From: Owenia fusiformis
Taxonomy: Eukaryota; Annelida; Polychaeta; Sabellida; Oweniidae
Length of the DNA: 64,000 nt
Reading direction: 5' to 3'
Assembly (NCBI GenBank): GCA_903813345.2
Contig: CAIIXF020000001.1
Span: forward strand, 42,873,366 to 42,937,365
The notes under the pieces are model-generated. The model saw nothing but the letters and a program-made list of their open reading frames with translations, was not told the origin of the DNA and searched no databases. Positions 15,201 to 27,200 of this stretch are shown one piece after another. The position numbers and the translations under genes were made by a program. The stretch's first letter is position 1; each line of letters begins with the position of its first letter.

Positions 15201-18200
15201 TAATAAAGTTACTATACGAAATCTGTGTTATCATCTGTTAATATCTCTGTCACATCTCTAGATGTATTCATGAACTGAAAACAAACCAATATAGGATATC
15301 AAAGGTGCTCTTATTACTTTCTAAATTTTATAATTCTTTAAATGTTTCTAATTTTGCTCTCCTTTTAGAAAATCATGAATGTATTTCAGGTATTATGCGC
15401 CATCATCGCGGCAGTTCTACATTTCTTCTTCCTGGCCTCATTTGCTTGGATGTGTTTAGAAGGCATTCAGCTTTATGTGATGCTCATTGAAGTATTTGAA
15501 CCTGACAAGTCTCGCAAATTGTACTATTACCTAGCTGGCTATGGTATTCCTGGATTAGTCGTTGGAATATCTGCTGCAGTTCGTCACCAGGGATATGGGA
15601 CACCTGAATAGTAAGTTAAGCTTATTTAGTAGGTTAAAGGTAACATAAAATATATGACGTGGCAATGAATATTGATTTTTATATTTTTGCATTTCTTAAA
15701 TGTTGCAATTGATATCTTTATTATTTTTTGGTACGGGCATTCCTAATATAAATATTGAATTCGGATAATTATTATGTGCACATAAAGTTTAATAATGCCA
15801 TCATCCGCAGTTCACCTGGATTATTGATTCATACAGTATTTAGGATTGCCCCAGATTGTATGAACTCATTCATGTATATTTGTTTCAGTTGTTGGCTGAG
15901 TGTTGACAATGGCTTCATCTGGAGCTTCGTTGGGCCAATTGCAGCTGTCATCCTGGTAAGTAGAGACTGATTGCTGCTTAGAGGCCAGAGCAAGTTTTCA
16001 TTTACCTATATGACTATTGCAATGTTACATATACAGTCTATATAATTAAAGACACAGCATATTACTAATCCACTCCACTATTGGTACAGCCCAGTGCATT
16101 AATGTCTTATATTGAGGATATAAAAATAGGATGAAAATTGAAATAGGCAAGGAGACAATATGATAAGCTACCGTTACACTTCAGTTTCAGTTCAAAAAAT
16201 CTGAGTTAATATTTCCTGTAACATTTTGATTTGGCATTTGCCTGACCTGCTTCACGCCAAGCTTCACTCATGTCAGGACATTTACATGGAAATTAACACA
16301 GTTATTAAAGAGTACAGGTATATGATGTATGTTTCAGGTGAACATTGTGATGTTGAGTATTGCCATATATATGATGTGCAAACATGCCAATACAGCATCA
16401 CAGATCAAAACACAGGAGAAGTCACGCATGGAACAAGCAAGGTCAGTTATTTTATTGAATTAACTCCGATATCAATTTTTATATAATTAAAAATGCATCA
16501 TACAGCCTAGTCAAATAAACAAAAATCATGTTGAATAGTCTTAAAAAGTATAAACTTACATGGAAACACATTCATCAGATAGTTATGCTAAACATAATTA
16601 TTAAGTCTTGAGTTGATGTTACTGTGTGATGCTTTATGCAGCCGGAAGCCAGGAGAAAGAGCGGGTAACCATGGTAATGTTGCGAGACAGACAAGTATGT
16701 CTCCACAAGAGACCATGTAAGCCACTAGTATAGTCTCTGTGTTGTTCTTGTTAACCTTTCCTCAGTCTTATTTATGTGATAGATTCATATTAAGAAAAGA
16801 AGAAGTAAGGCAGATGTGGGCAATAAAATATTACAAATTTTATTGAATTACGTAATGTTACATAATAGTTACAATAAAATAATTTTTGGTTGGGGCAAAA
16901 ATGCCCGCACATATATGTACATGTGTATAACAATACATGATAATGAGACAAGGGTGGTGGCTGGGGAAAATGGGGGGAAAAGATTTTTACTATAATATAA
17001 ATCTATATATATATATATATATAATGACTATGAAAATCAGTTAAAATCTATTTTATAAATGTATCGATATCTAGGCTCTAGGCTGTAAGTTGAAATATCT
17101 GTGAATGAGACTAGGTAGTCTGTGAAAACAGAAACCCTAGAGCCTGGAAGATTCTGATTGGTTACTGATGTTAGAAGTTTAAAAGGTTAAATATTGCATC
17201 ACCACACAAATATCCTAATGAAGCATTAGGGTCATTTATGTGATAGATTCATATTAAGAAAAGACAAATTTTATTGAATTACGTAATGTTACATAATAGT
17301 TACAATAAAATAATTTTTGGTTGGGGCAAAAATGCCCACGGAATGCTATATAAAGATAGCATGAACGCCCCAACCCAAGGCCTTAAGCACCACCCCCTCT
17401 CAAAATCAGAAGGACAAATACCATTATCAGTGTGACTTATCTTAAAGTAATTACTTTAATGATGTCCATTAATTCCTGGTGTGCCTGTTACATGAACAGA
17501 GCACTTAAAGATGATTGAGCGTAGCATCCCAATGATATGCTACTGTGATCAAGAGATAGTCAAGTGGAATGCCATTACTTGTAATTAACCATGGAGGTCG
17601 TGAGAAATTAAAGATAGCAGATAAGACACACTGAGGGCAATAAATTGAATTAATGAAATCTCTAATGTTACCCTACTTACACCATAGGCTTAAAATTGTA
17701 GTACTTGCTGGCATTGTTGTATGAATGATGATTACCTTAATAATAGTTTAATAACAAGATTGGTAGATAATCATAAATGGTAACAGCTTTGCCAGTTTCA
17801 TCTTGTAAAGCAGGGTGATCTATAGACTATCACAAATGATAAATCCATCTAAAAAATTTAATGTTCATTGAAGTGCTTTGCTATATACATGTATGATATA
17901 TACAGTACACAAGTTTAAAAATGTAATGATAACATGCATGAGTAGTATATAATATGAGGATAGGTACAAATACCCAATCCTCCAAATGTTATGTAATACT
18001 GAGTATATACTACTGATCTAGGTTAGAGCTATCAAGTGGCACCACCGTCTGAGTTATATATTGAATTTTTGAATTCTAATGTATTTTTTCACAGCACTTG
18101 ATTTCCATCGACCCATTTGTGTAACAATATCTTGGCTCACACCTTCTGATATAAGTTGTGTAGCATGACCAATGCGTAAACTGTGCGAATTATATTTTTT

Positions 18201-21200
18201 AGGATCAATACTAGCAGCTTCAAGTGAACTCTTTAAGTATTTTACAAATAAAGACCTACAAATAGGTACTTTATGTTCGTCCAAGAATAACGGGCCTTGC
18301 TGGCCCCCCCTAAGCTTAAGATAATGTACCATGGCTGAGTATGGGCAATATTTTGATCCCCTTATGGGTGATATCAATATGTTGAAGGGCTGGGTTGGAT
18401 TGTTATGCTTGCAGTTGGACATTTTGATACAAACACCTGCATTTGAGATGGATATATCGGAAAATTGTATTGTATTTATGTTATCTTTGTGCCATGTGAC
18501 TTCCCCAACTCTTAGAAAAGCACCATATGTGAAGAGAAAGAGAGCAGTGGTCATAATTGCTATATAGTTGTTAGCATAAATCACCGGTATAATGTCAATA
18601 AGTTTTTTAAGAATGTTCAAAGTAATTGGAAGCCTACCATCATTAGAAGGCCCTCCCATTAACTGTGCTCCCTTCTGGAGCTTTCTAATGATGAAACAGT
18701 CTGCTGGGTCTGGGACATCGCATATCTTATGTAAGAAAGATAAACCTGAGACATATGTGTTGATGGATGAGCCAGAGTAGTTCAGGAGAGATAGATAGGC
18801 AATGAACTGTGATAGCTGTTGGGTCGAAATGGGGAACTGAACACCCTTTACTGTGCTGTTACTGTGGGAACAGAACTTCTTATATAATGTCCAAGCTCTG
18901 AGATAGTTTTCTTTTGACTTTGTGGTGAGACTTTTAGACATCAGTTGTGTAATTCTTGCAGTAATGTCAGATTTGGAGAAATCTTGGTGGGCGAACTTTC
19001 GAGCCAGGGTGCCAATGCTTTGGCTTTTTTTACCTGCAAGCGTGATAATTGATCAGAGATAATGTTATGTTTACCACAAATATGCTTAGCTTTGAAAAGT
19101 ATGTTATGTTTTAAACAAGACAGGACAAGTTGTCTCAGTATTTTGAGAGATGTTGTATTCCTTGTTGTGGCTGTGTTAATGATGTCTACTACACCCTGGT
19201 TATCACAGTGAAATATGATCTTGTGGTTTGCAAGGGCAGATCCCCATGTGTGTATAGCAACATAAATGGGAAAAAGTTCTTTTGAAGATATGTCCCAGTG
19301 TCTTGACTGTTCATCCCATGGAATGATGAAGTACTTTGAACCTAGGACACCTGCACAAGCGTGAGAACCACTAGCATCCGAGTAGAAATTGATTTTTTCT
19401 GAGTTGACCCATTCCTGGTGTAAGAACATGGAAATACCATTGTGATTTTTCAAGAACAATTTCCAGATCATAAGATCTTCTTTGACCTCATCAGGAATAT
19501 TTATGACAAAATTGGAATTTTTTGATCTGATCAACCCTTTTGTGAGATTGTACATTTTACGGATAAATGTTCGACCAGGGGCAATAACTTTGCAGGAAAA
19601 GTTCAATAGACCTAGCAATGACTCCAGTTCTTTAAGGGTTATTGTTGTTGCATCATAGTACTTGTCAATTTTGATTTTGAGTAATTTTAACTTTTCCTGT
19701 GGCAGTCTTGCTTCCATTTTGATTGTGTCCAATTCTATACCATACACAATTTGACATGTTTTTGGCTTGCATGTTTTTGAGTCTTTGATTGGAAGACCAA
19801 TATTTTTTGCTACTTTGAGAAAAGTTTCGAGATTTTTGTTGCAGGTTCCATATGTCTTGCCAATGAAAACGAAATCATCGAGATAGTGAGAGGTGTCTTG
19901 TATTCCAAAGGAAATGTTCAATATTTTCTCGAGATTGGAGCTAAATCTCTCAAAAATTTGGCTGGAAGAAGCGCAACCTTGTGGCAAAACTGTATCATAA
20001 TAATACATATCATTCCATGAAAAACCTAACAGGTGATGGTCCTCTTTACAAATAGGAATAATTCGGTAAGCATTTTCGACGTCAGATTTTGAAATAAAAG
20101 AACCCCTCCCATTTTTTTGGATTAAATGGATAACTTTGTCTATGGAGTCATAGTGAACTGTTGAAGCATGTTCGGAGATACCGGCATTCACTGAGTTGGA
20201 CTGCCTACTGGGGAAACTTAGGTCATGTATTACTCTGAATTTACCATGTTCTTTCTTTGGAATCAGGCCAAGAGGTGAAGATCTAAAATTTTTCAAGGGA
20301 GGATTTGAGAATGGTCCAATAATTCTATTAGCGCTTAATTCTTTGTCTAGATATGCTTCAATGACCTTTGGGGACTTGTTAACTGAATTATGGTTGTATG
20401 TGATTGAGGATTCTATATTCCTGGGGCCCTCATATTGTAATTGGAAACCGACTGTAAAACCATTTTTCAGAAAATTGTGTTCAGATTCATTTAGGCATTG
20501 CATAATTGCTCCTAAGGGTCTCACATTAATCGGTGTTATGATTTTGTGTGTCTGTGCACTTGAAAGCAGACATTGGGGATGTGTGTGTTTCTCTTTTGCA
20601 TTTAAAGCATAGATGTTTGAATTTGCAGGAGGAGTTTTTTGTACATTTTCCAAATTTTTGGAATGAGAAACAGTATCCCTTTGGGATGGTGGATTGTTTG
20701 TTACCGGAGTATTTTTTGTCTGGTTTTTGGTTGACTGGCTTTTGGGTTTCAAGAAAGGGCTGCCCTAGGCGTAGTGAAGCTTTTGAGAAAAGTTCAGTGT
20801 TGAAGTGGTCCCATTGAAAATTCATTTGCTTCTTGTTGAGTCTAAAGTTTTCATCATAGAGCTTAGCTGTTTGAAAGTTTCCGTATTGGGCCATTTCTCT
20901 AATATCTTCACCATATTTCAATAGCTTGGTGACCTCATTTTTGTGTGCTTGGCAATAAATTGATGTGTAAATGTGAAAAGCAGTTGTCCAATTGTTTATG
21001 TTGTATATCAGGTTCTTTACCTTTGGGGGGTTAACAAGATCGCTTATAGCTTGACTTAGGGGGTTAACTAGTTTTGGTCTTAAATCTTGAGTGGCTGTTA
21101 ATAGTTGGTTGAAATCTACATAGGCGTTTGAGACAATTTGTTTTTTAATTTTTTCTTCAATTCTGGATGTTAGGGGAATTCCTGCCCCTGTTAATGGAAT

Positions 21201-24200
21201 AATATTTGGTGGTGCCAAATGATAGGACTCACCCGCACTGGCCTCTTCTGTGGGAGCCTTCAGGAAGTTCTCTATAATCTCTCCCATGTTTGAATCTGGC
21301 GGAGAAGCTGAAGTTGAAGGCGACGGTTCCTGCTCTTGCCTGAGCTTTTTGAACAAAGACTCCACAATTGCATCCCTGTCAGCTTCACTCAGACTTCCTG
21401 ATTGTTTTCTCTTTTCCCCCCTATTTTGAGTGGCAGGTTCAGAGGCTGTATCCCCTTGCACTATGGTTGACCTATTTGCACTTCTTAGTTTTGGCATTGT
21501 GGTTTACCTGGAATACAGAGGGCAGCCAGAGAATTTTTTGGAAACATTGTGTTCTTACAAAAATAAGGTTATGAGGAAATGATTAAATTGCGTCTCATAA
21601 TGAGAGACTAATATATAACACATATAAAAAACAACATGAGTACTGCATCTCATAATGAGACGACTCATATATAACACATATAAAACAACATGAGTACTGC
21701 ATCTCATAATGAGACGACTCATATATAACACATATAAAACAACATGAGTACTGCATCTCATAATGAGACGACTCATATATAACACATATACAAACAGCAT
21801 GAGTACTGCATCTCGTAATGAGACGACTCATACATAACACATATAAAACAACATGAGTACTGCATCTCATAATGAGACGACTCATATATAACACATACGA
21901 AAACAGCATGAGTACTGCATCTCGTAATGAGACGACTCATACATAACACGTATAAAAACAACATGAGTACTGCATCTCATAATGAGACGACTCATATATA
22001 ACACATATAAAAACAACATGAGTACTGCATCTCATAATGAGACGACTCATATGTAACACATATAAAAAAACAGCATGAGTACTGCATCTCGTAATGAGAC
22101 GACTCATACATAATACATATAAAACAATATGAGTACTGCATCTCATAATGAGACGACTCATATATAACACATATAAAAACATGAGAACTGCATCTCAAAT
22201 GAGACAACTCATATATAACACATATAAAACATGAGTACTGCATCTCAAATGAGATCGTTCATACCAGAACAACTAAATGTTTACAACTTAAGATATTACT
22301 CTGCTGGGAATGATGGTGGTGATAAGGACTTACCAATATGGATATCCCTAGTAAGGATGAGTGATCTTTTTAGATTATCATGAAATCTTTGGAGGCCTAT
22401 GTCATTTAGATGAATTCCATCCCAGATAGTTTGATTCTTAAGTCCGTGAAGGTTTAAACCTTTGTTTGGAAAAATCATTATTTGTTCCCTTGCTAGATGA
22501 AAATTACACTTTTTGGCAGGCTTTCCTAATAAATGCCATATATATTCATTCACTTTATCCACTTTTTTGTTATAATCACTTGTACTTGGATGTATTCGGT
22601 GGAATAATAGCCCAATGCTGACGCATTTTACAAATTCATGTTGCAACAGATAGTTGCCAACTGATATAATGGCATTGGCAATCCTCTCCGGGTCTGAACC
22701 AGGGATGTCAATATCATTCTCTCCCATCTGGAGATAAATCAGCTCTGGTGCAAGTGTTGATATTTGTTTATACAAATGTGGAAGGAGGTGTTTTTTCTTG
22801 TTTTGAGATGATGATGTTAGAAGAACCCCTCCCCGTATACCTTGACACTCGATTTCAAATTCTGATGCGTTTAATTTAAAGTTAGGTGAGCTTTTTTCAG
22901 TGAAGTTCCTCAGCCAATATATGAATGATTGTCCGAATATGAGAGTCTTTACCGCTGCCATACTAATCCCAGCAGAGTACAAATAGGTTAGGTGTAATGT
23001 ACACTTACCAAGTTTGCTGATAAAACTGATTTCCTAAGTACTCGTAATATCCAATTGTAAGGCTTGATGACCTGTGTTTGAGTCAATTCTCCTTTTTATG
23101 AATTTAAAAAACTACTACAAAAGATTTTTACTATAATATAAATCTATATATATATATATATATAATGACTATGAAAATCAGTTAAAATCTATTTTATAAA
23201 TGTATCGATATCTAGGCTCTAGGCTGTAAGTTGAAATATCTGTGAATGAGACTAGGTAGTCTGTGAAAACAGAAACCCTAGAGCCTGGAAGATTCTGATT
23301 GGTTACTGATGTTAGAAGTTTAAAAGGTTAAATATTGCATCACCACACAAATATCCTAATGAAGCATTAGGGTCATCTATGTATATCACTCTAATCTACA
23401 TATAGATGTCAGTCTAATCCATATATATATAGAAGTGGCATTTTGGATCTTACTCTATGTATATATGATATTATATACTTCTGATTTCTCCATGCCAAAT
23501 ATTTTGTAAGGTTGATTAAAGGTGCACCATGCACCAGATTAGGGATCATCTCAAGATGTTTCTTTAACAGTCACCATTTCCAACATGTGTATGTATGTAT
23601 ATCTGGGATCTTGAGGTGGTCCCTCACTGAAACAAGACATTAGGCATGATCTTCACTTGAATGCTACTAAGGACTATATCCTCATATTCAAGTAGAAATT
23701 GTTTTGACTGAAACTTATTTTCAAACTTTTCTATATCTAGCAACTTGAGATATGAACTTATACAAATGACTAGTCAAGTTTCAAAAAGATATATACCAAG
23801 AATTCAACATATAGGATGTCTTTGGAAAACTTATATTATTTGTGGATAGTACATTTGTATACTGTATATGTAAGGACTTTTGAAATTAATCATAAGGCAT
23901 AATATTTCTATTGTTACTATTCCTGCATCTGCAGAGATAATTCTAAAGCCCCTGGGACACAAAATGAAATCCCCAAACCACCATCTCGAACTGAGGAAAT
24001 CACGTAAGGCCATATTTGGTCATTATGTCCATATTTGGTTTTGGTTATATGTAATTTGTTGGTGCAGTACCCTGTTCACTACATTGTTATTTCACCGCTT
24101 TTGATTAATATTTGTCTTGAAGTTGATATTTATTATTTGACTTCATACGTGAAATTTGGCAGTGTTTGTCTGTTTATATTTATGTTCAATATTGTGGTCT

Positions 24201-27200
24201 GTATTGTATATACCTGTACATGCTTTTCTGGTATTACCTTATATCCCATTAGAAACACAGAAATGCAATTGAAAAGCTTTGATGTGTCACCTTATACGTA
24301 TAACTGTGTGTATCCACTTTATATTAGTTCTACTTCATTCAATGTTTGCATGCATTGACAAACTATTCAACAATTAATAGATTCAATCTGATTCTTTTGG
24401 TAATTACATACTGTTCTGTATGTTAGCATGAGATAATGTGTATTTTTGTTTTTGTTTTATTTCTGGACCGAGGAAGCAGTTCTCTGTTTGTTATTGTTTT
24501 GTAATACATGTGGAGTATGTACACCAAATCATTTACAGTAAATTGTTGTTTCAATAAGAATTTTTGAGTTGGTTAAGGTTAGATTAGATTTTTCCTTTTT
24601 CCTTCTGAATCTTTTCTATATATATAGTAGTCTACTATCTTTCTTGTGTGGGAAGCATGACCTGTTAGAGGATTGATATTAAATAATTGATCAGTACTTT
24701 TCATTACTTTGATAGAATACAGTTTATTTGTAATTGTGTGTATAGTTTGAAAACTAAACTCATGCACAAATTTTGGCATTTTGTCGAGTGAAAAATATGA
24801 GATGTGTGCAGTCTCTTATATTTATTTTTATAACACCCAGACTTGACTAATCAATCAATGTTATATTTCAGATCATGGATTAAGGGAGCCGTTGTGTTGA
24901 TCGTGTTGTTAGGCCTGACATGGTCCTTTGGTTTCCTGTATGTGAGCCAGCATACCATTGCCATTGCTTACATCTTCACCATTCTGAACACTCTCCAGGG
25001 CATGTTCATTTTCATATTCCACTGTATTATGAATGAAAAGGTAAGGATTGATGACACTTATCTAATCAATTTAATTTTCTTATTGAGAACTTATTACTTT
25101 TAAATGTAGATACATATATAATCTGATTAGTAAAGATATAACTATCACCTCTTATGACATCAATTATATTGTGCCAACTATAAGGGAAGAATAATACTAA
25201 TGAAAGTATGGGATTGTTGTTCATAAACAATCAATCAAAAATGTGAATGAACAAATATATCTCAGATAACCATATAGGGATGCAATCGCCGTTACCATGG
25301 TTTATATTTAACAATGAGTTTTTTAATTTGGCAATTAGGTCCAGAAGGAGTATAAGAAGGTTGTTAGGAGAACAGAATGGCTGCCTGATTGTATCCGGGT
25401 CAAGTATGGAGAACACAAGGGCCTCTCATCTACACCTCCCCAGTCTACTTCTTCAAACAATGTAAGTGCTACATGAATCTTGTCATGGATTTGGGCATGC
25501 TGGGTAAATTACTTGGTGGCCATTTTGAATTTTTGATAAAAGTTTCTTGTTTCTATTCAGAATCTTTTCATGATGTTGTGGATTATTCAAGCTATAGGTC
25601 ACCTGAGCTATCTGTAGAGTTGATACAGAATATCATGTGATGTCATTTCCCTTTCAGTTGTTTAATAAAATGCTGAGTGCAAGACGTAGGAAGAAGTCGT
25701 CAACTAGTACCCTGCCAAAAAGCTCTGGACCCATAGCATCAAAATGTAAGTGTTTATCGGTTCTTCTAGATATGTTCACATATTGCTGTTTGTCCTGGCT
25801 AAATGTATCATTGAATCATTTAGTTATTTAAAGTAGACTTGATATTTCCGAATGGGAACATCAGATCATAAATTTTAGTCATTTGTTTTCATGCGCATCT
25901 TTAAAATGGAGGGAAATGCATAGCTTTATATTTCTATTTTGTGGTCGTTTAGCAATGGTAAGGTAAAGTCATCATTTTAAAAAATTGAAACAAATCTTAT
26001 AAATAACTGCACATTTGCAATGATATCATGAGGATATTTTATGGCAACAAGCACATTATGGTAGATGACATGTAAAGAGTGCTTATGAGAAAACTCATCA
26101 AAAGATTGTACAAGGTTGTTTTCTTGATATTTGTATTTTATTTACATATGTTTCCCTTCAGCGATATTTTATCTTAATCTGCGTGAGTGTGAGTACGTAT
26201 TTGCATGCAGGGTTAGAGTTCAATTAATGGTGCCGTTTAAGTGTTTTATTGTTAAACTTTCCTTACTATTAATGCCTTGAAGACGAATTTGCATTTGTCA
26301 TTACATTTAAATGGATTCCTGTTAACTAATATCAGCTGCCATGGAGAATGAGTTCAGGTTTGAAATTCATTAACAAATGCATTTGATTGATGTATACTTG
26401 ATGTATATGCTGCGCTGAAATGGAATTTGCGTCAAAATATGTTTTGGCATCACTCAATAAATATCACTGGCTTGAGCTACAACTTTCTGCCACGTAATAT
26501 GATAACAAGAATGCTATGACCTTGATGAATGTACATGTATTTATGAATATGAAATCAAAGATATCGGTTGTGTGGGTAGGTTTCTTTGAGTTTGCAAATA
26601 CTTGTATCTCTGGCAATTCCTGTGTGTGATCCAAACATGGCTTTGGTATAAATGTAATTTTGATGGATTTTTCTATTTAATATTTTTGCCTCTATCACAG
26701 TAAAGCATCTCTATGTTGTCTAAATGTTCACTTAGGGTTCAGGGGTTTCACATTTATTATTTTTAAAATATTTTTTTGTGTTGTTGCCTAATATAGGGAT
26801 GTCACAATATGGTTGTAAAATAAATACTTGAACATATGGAAAATTTTGAAAATTGTACAATAATTATGAATTTGAATACTTTTTACTTAAAATATATTTT
26901 TCTGGTTTCAGGGCATTATCAGAATATGAAACCGAATATTGAGAACCAGTCAAATGGCGTCGAGTCAGTCTTTGCCGACTCTGGCCAGGGGTCAAGTGCA
27001 GGTCCTCTCCCTGAAAAACATGACGTAGAATCCCCTCCCCCACAGATCATAGTGGATGATGGAATTGATGCTGATTTATCAATGATTGATGCATCTATAG
27101 TTGACAGTGAATTTGTCAGCGAATATTGCAATGCCAATTTGGCAGTCACCAATGAGAAGCCACCAAAAAGTAAACCTGCCGATAAATCAAAAATAAGGTT

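Larger units (their letters stand above)
16770..23376 (-). mobile_element. Ngaro-like tyrosine-recombinase retrotransposon, apparently complete
   Basis: Read on the minus strand the element is A1 (23,376-23,119), SGNH ORF, minisatellite, gag, RT/RNase H, tyrosine recombinase, B1 (17,338-17,234), A2 (17,235-16,978), B2 (16,906-16,770). This split direct-repeat order with a recombinase in place of an integrase is the hallmark of PAT/Ngaro elements. Absence of a methyltransferase and presence of an SGNH hydrolase favour Ngaro over DIRS. A1 and A2 appear identical over 258 bp, and all four ORFs are open with catalytic residues in place, so insertion looks recent. It sits antisense in the intron between ADGRL exons 16,338-16,441 and 23,935 or 24,872. 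No target-site duplication is expected for this mechanism. Confidence 0.92.

Noticed and set aside
16642-16664. Possible small exon after atgcag, before gtaacc
   Set aside because: At 23 nt it does not restore phase 2 needed by the next exon. A 12-nt microexon from an internal AG would fit, but nothing else supports it.
18331-20817. Plus-strand open frames across the Ngaro ORFs
   Set aside because: They are shadows of the recombinase, RT and Gag genes on the minus strand.
21585-22256. Regularly spaced repeats suggesting a CRISPR array, and overlapping ORFs through them
   Set aside because: There are no distinct spacers: the whole roughly 55-bp unit repeats, so it is a minisatellite in a retroelement. 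Open frames in it follow from the unit length.
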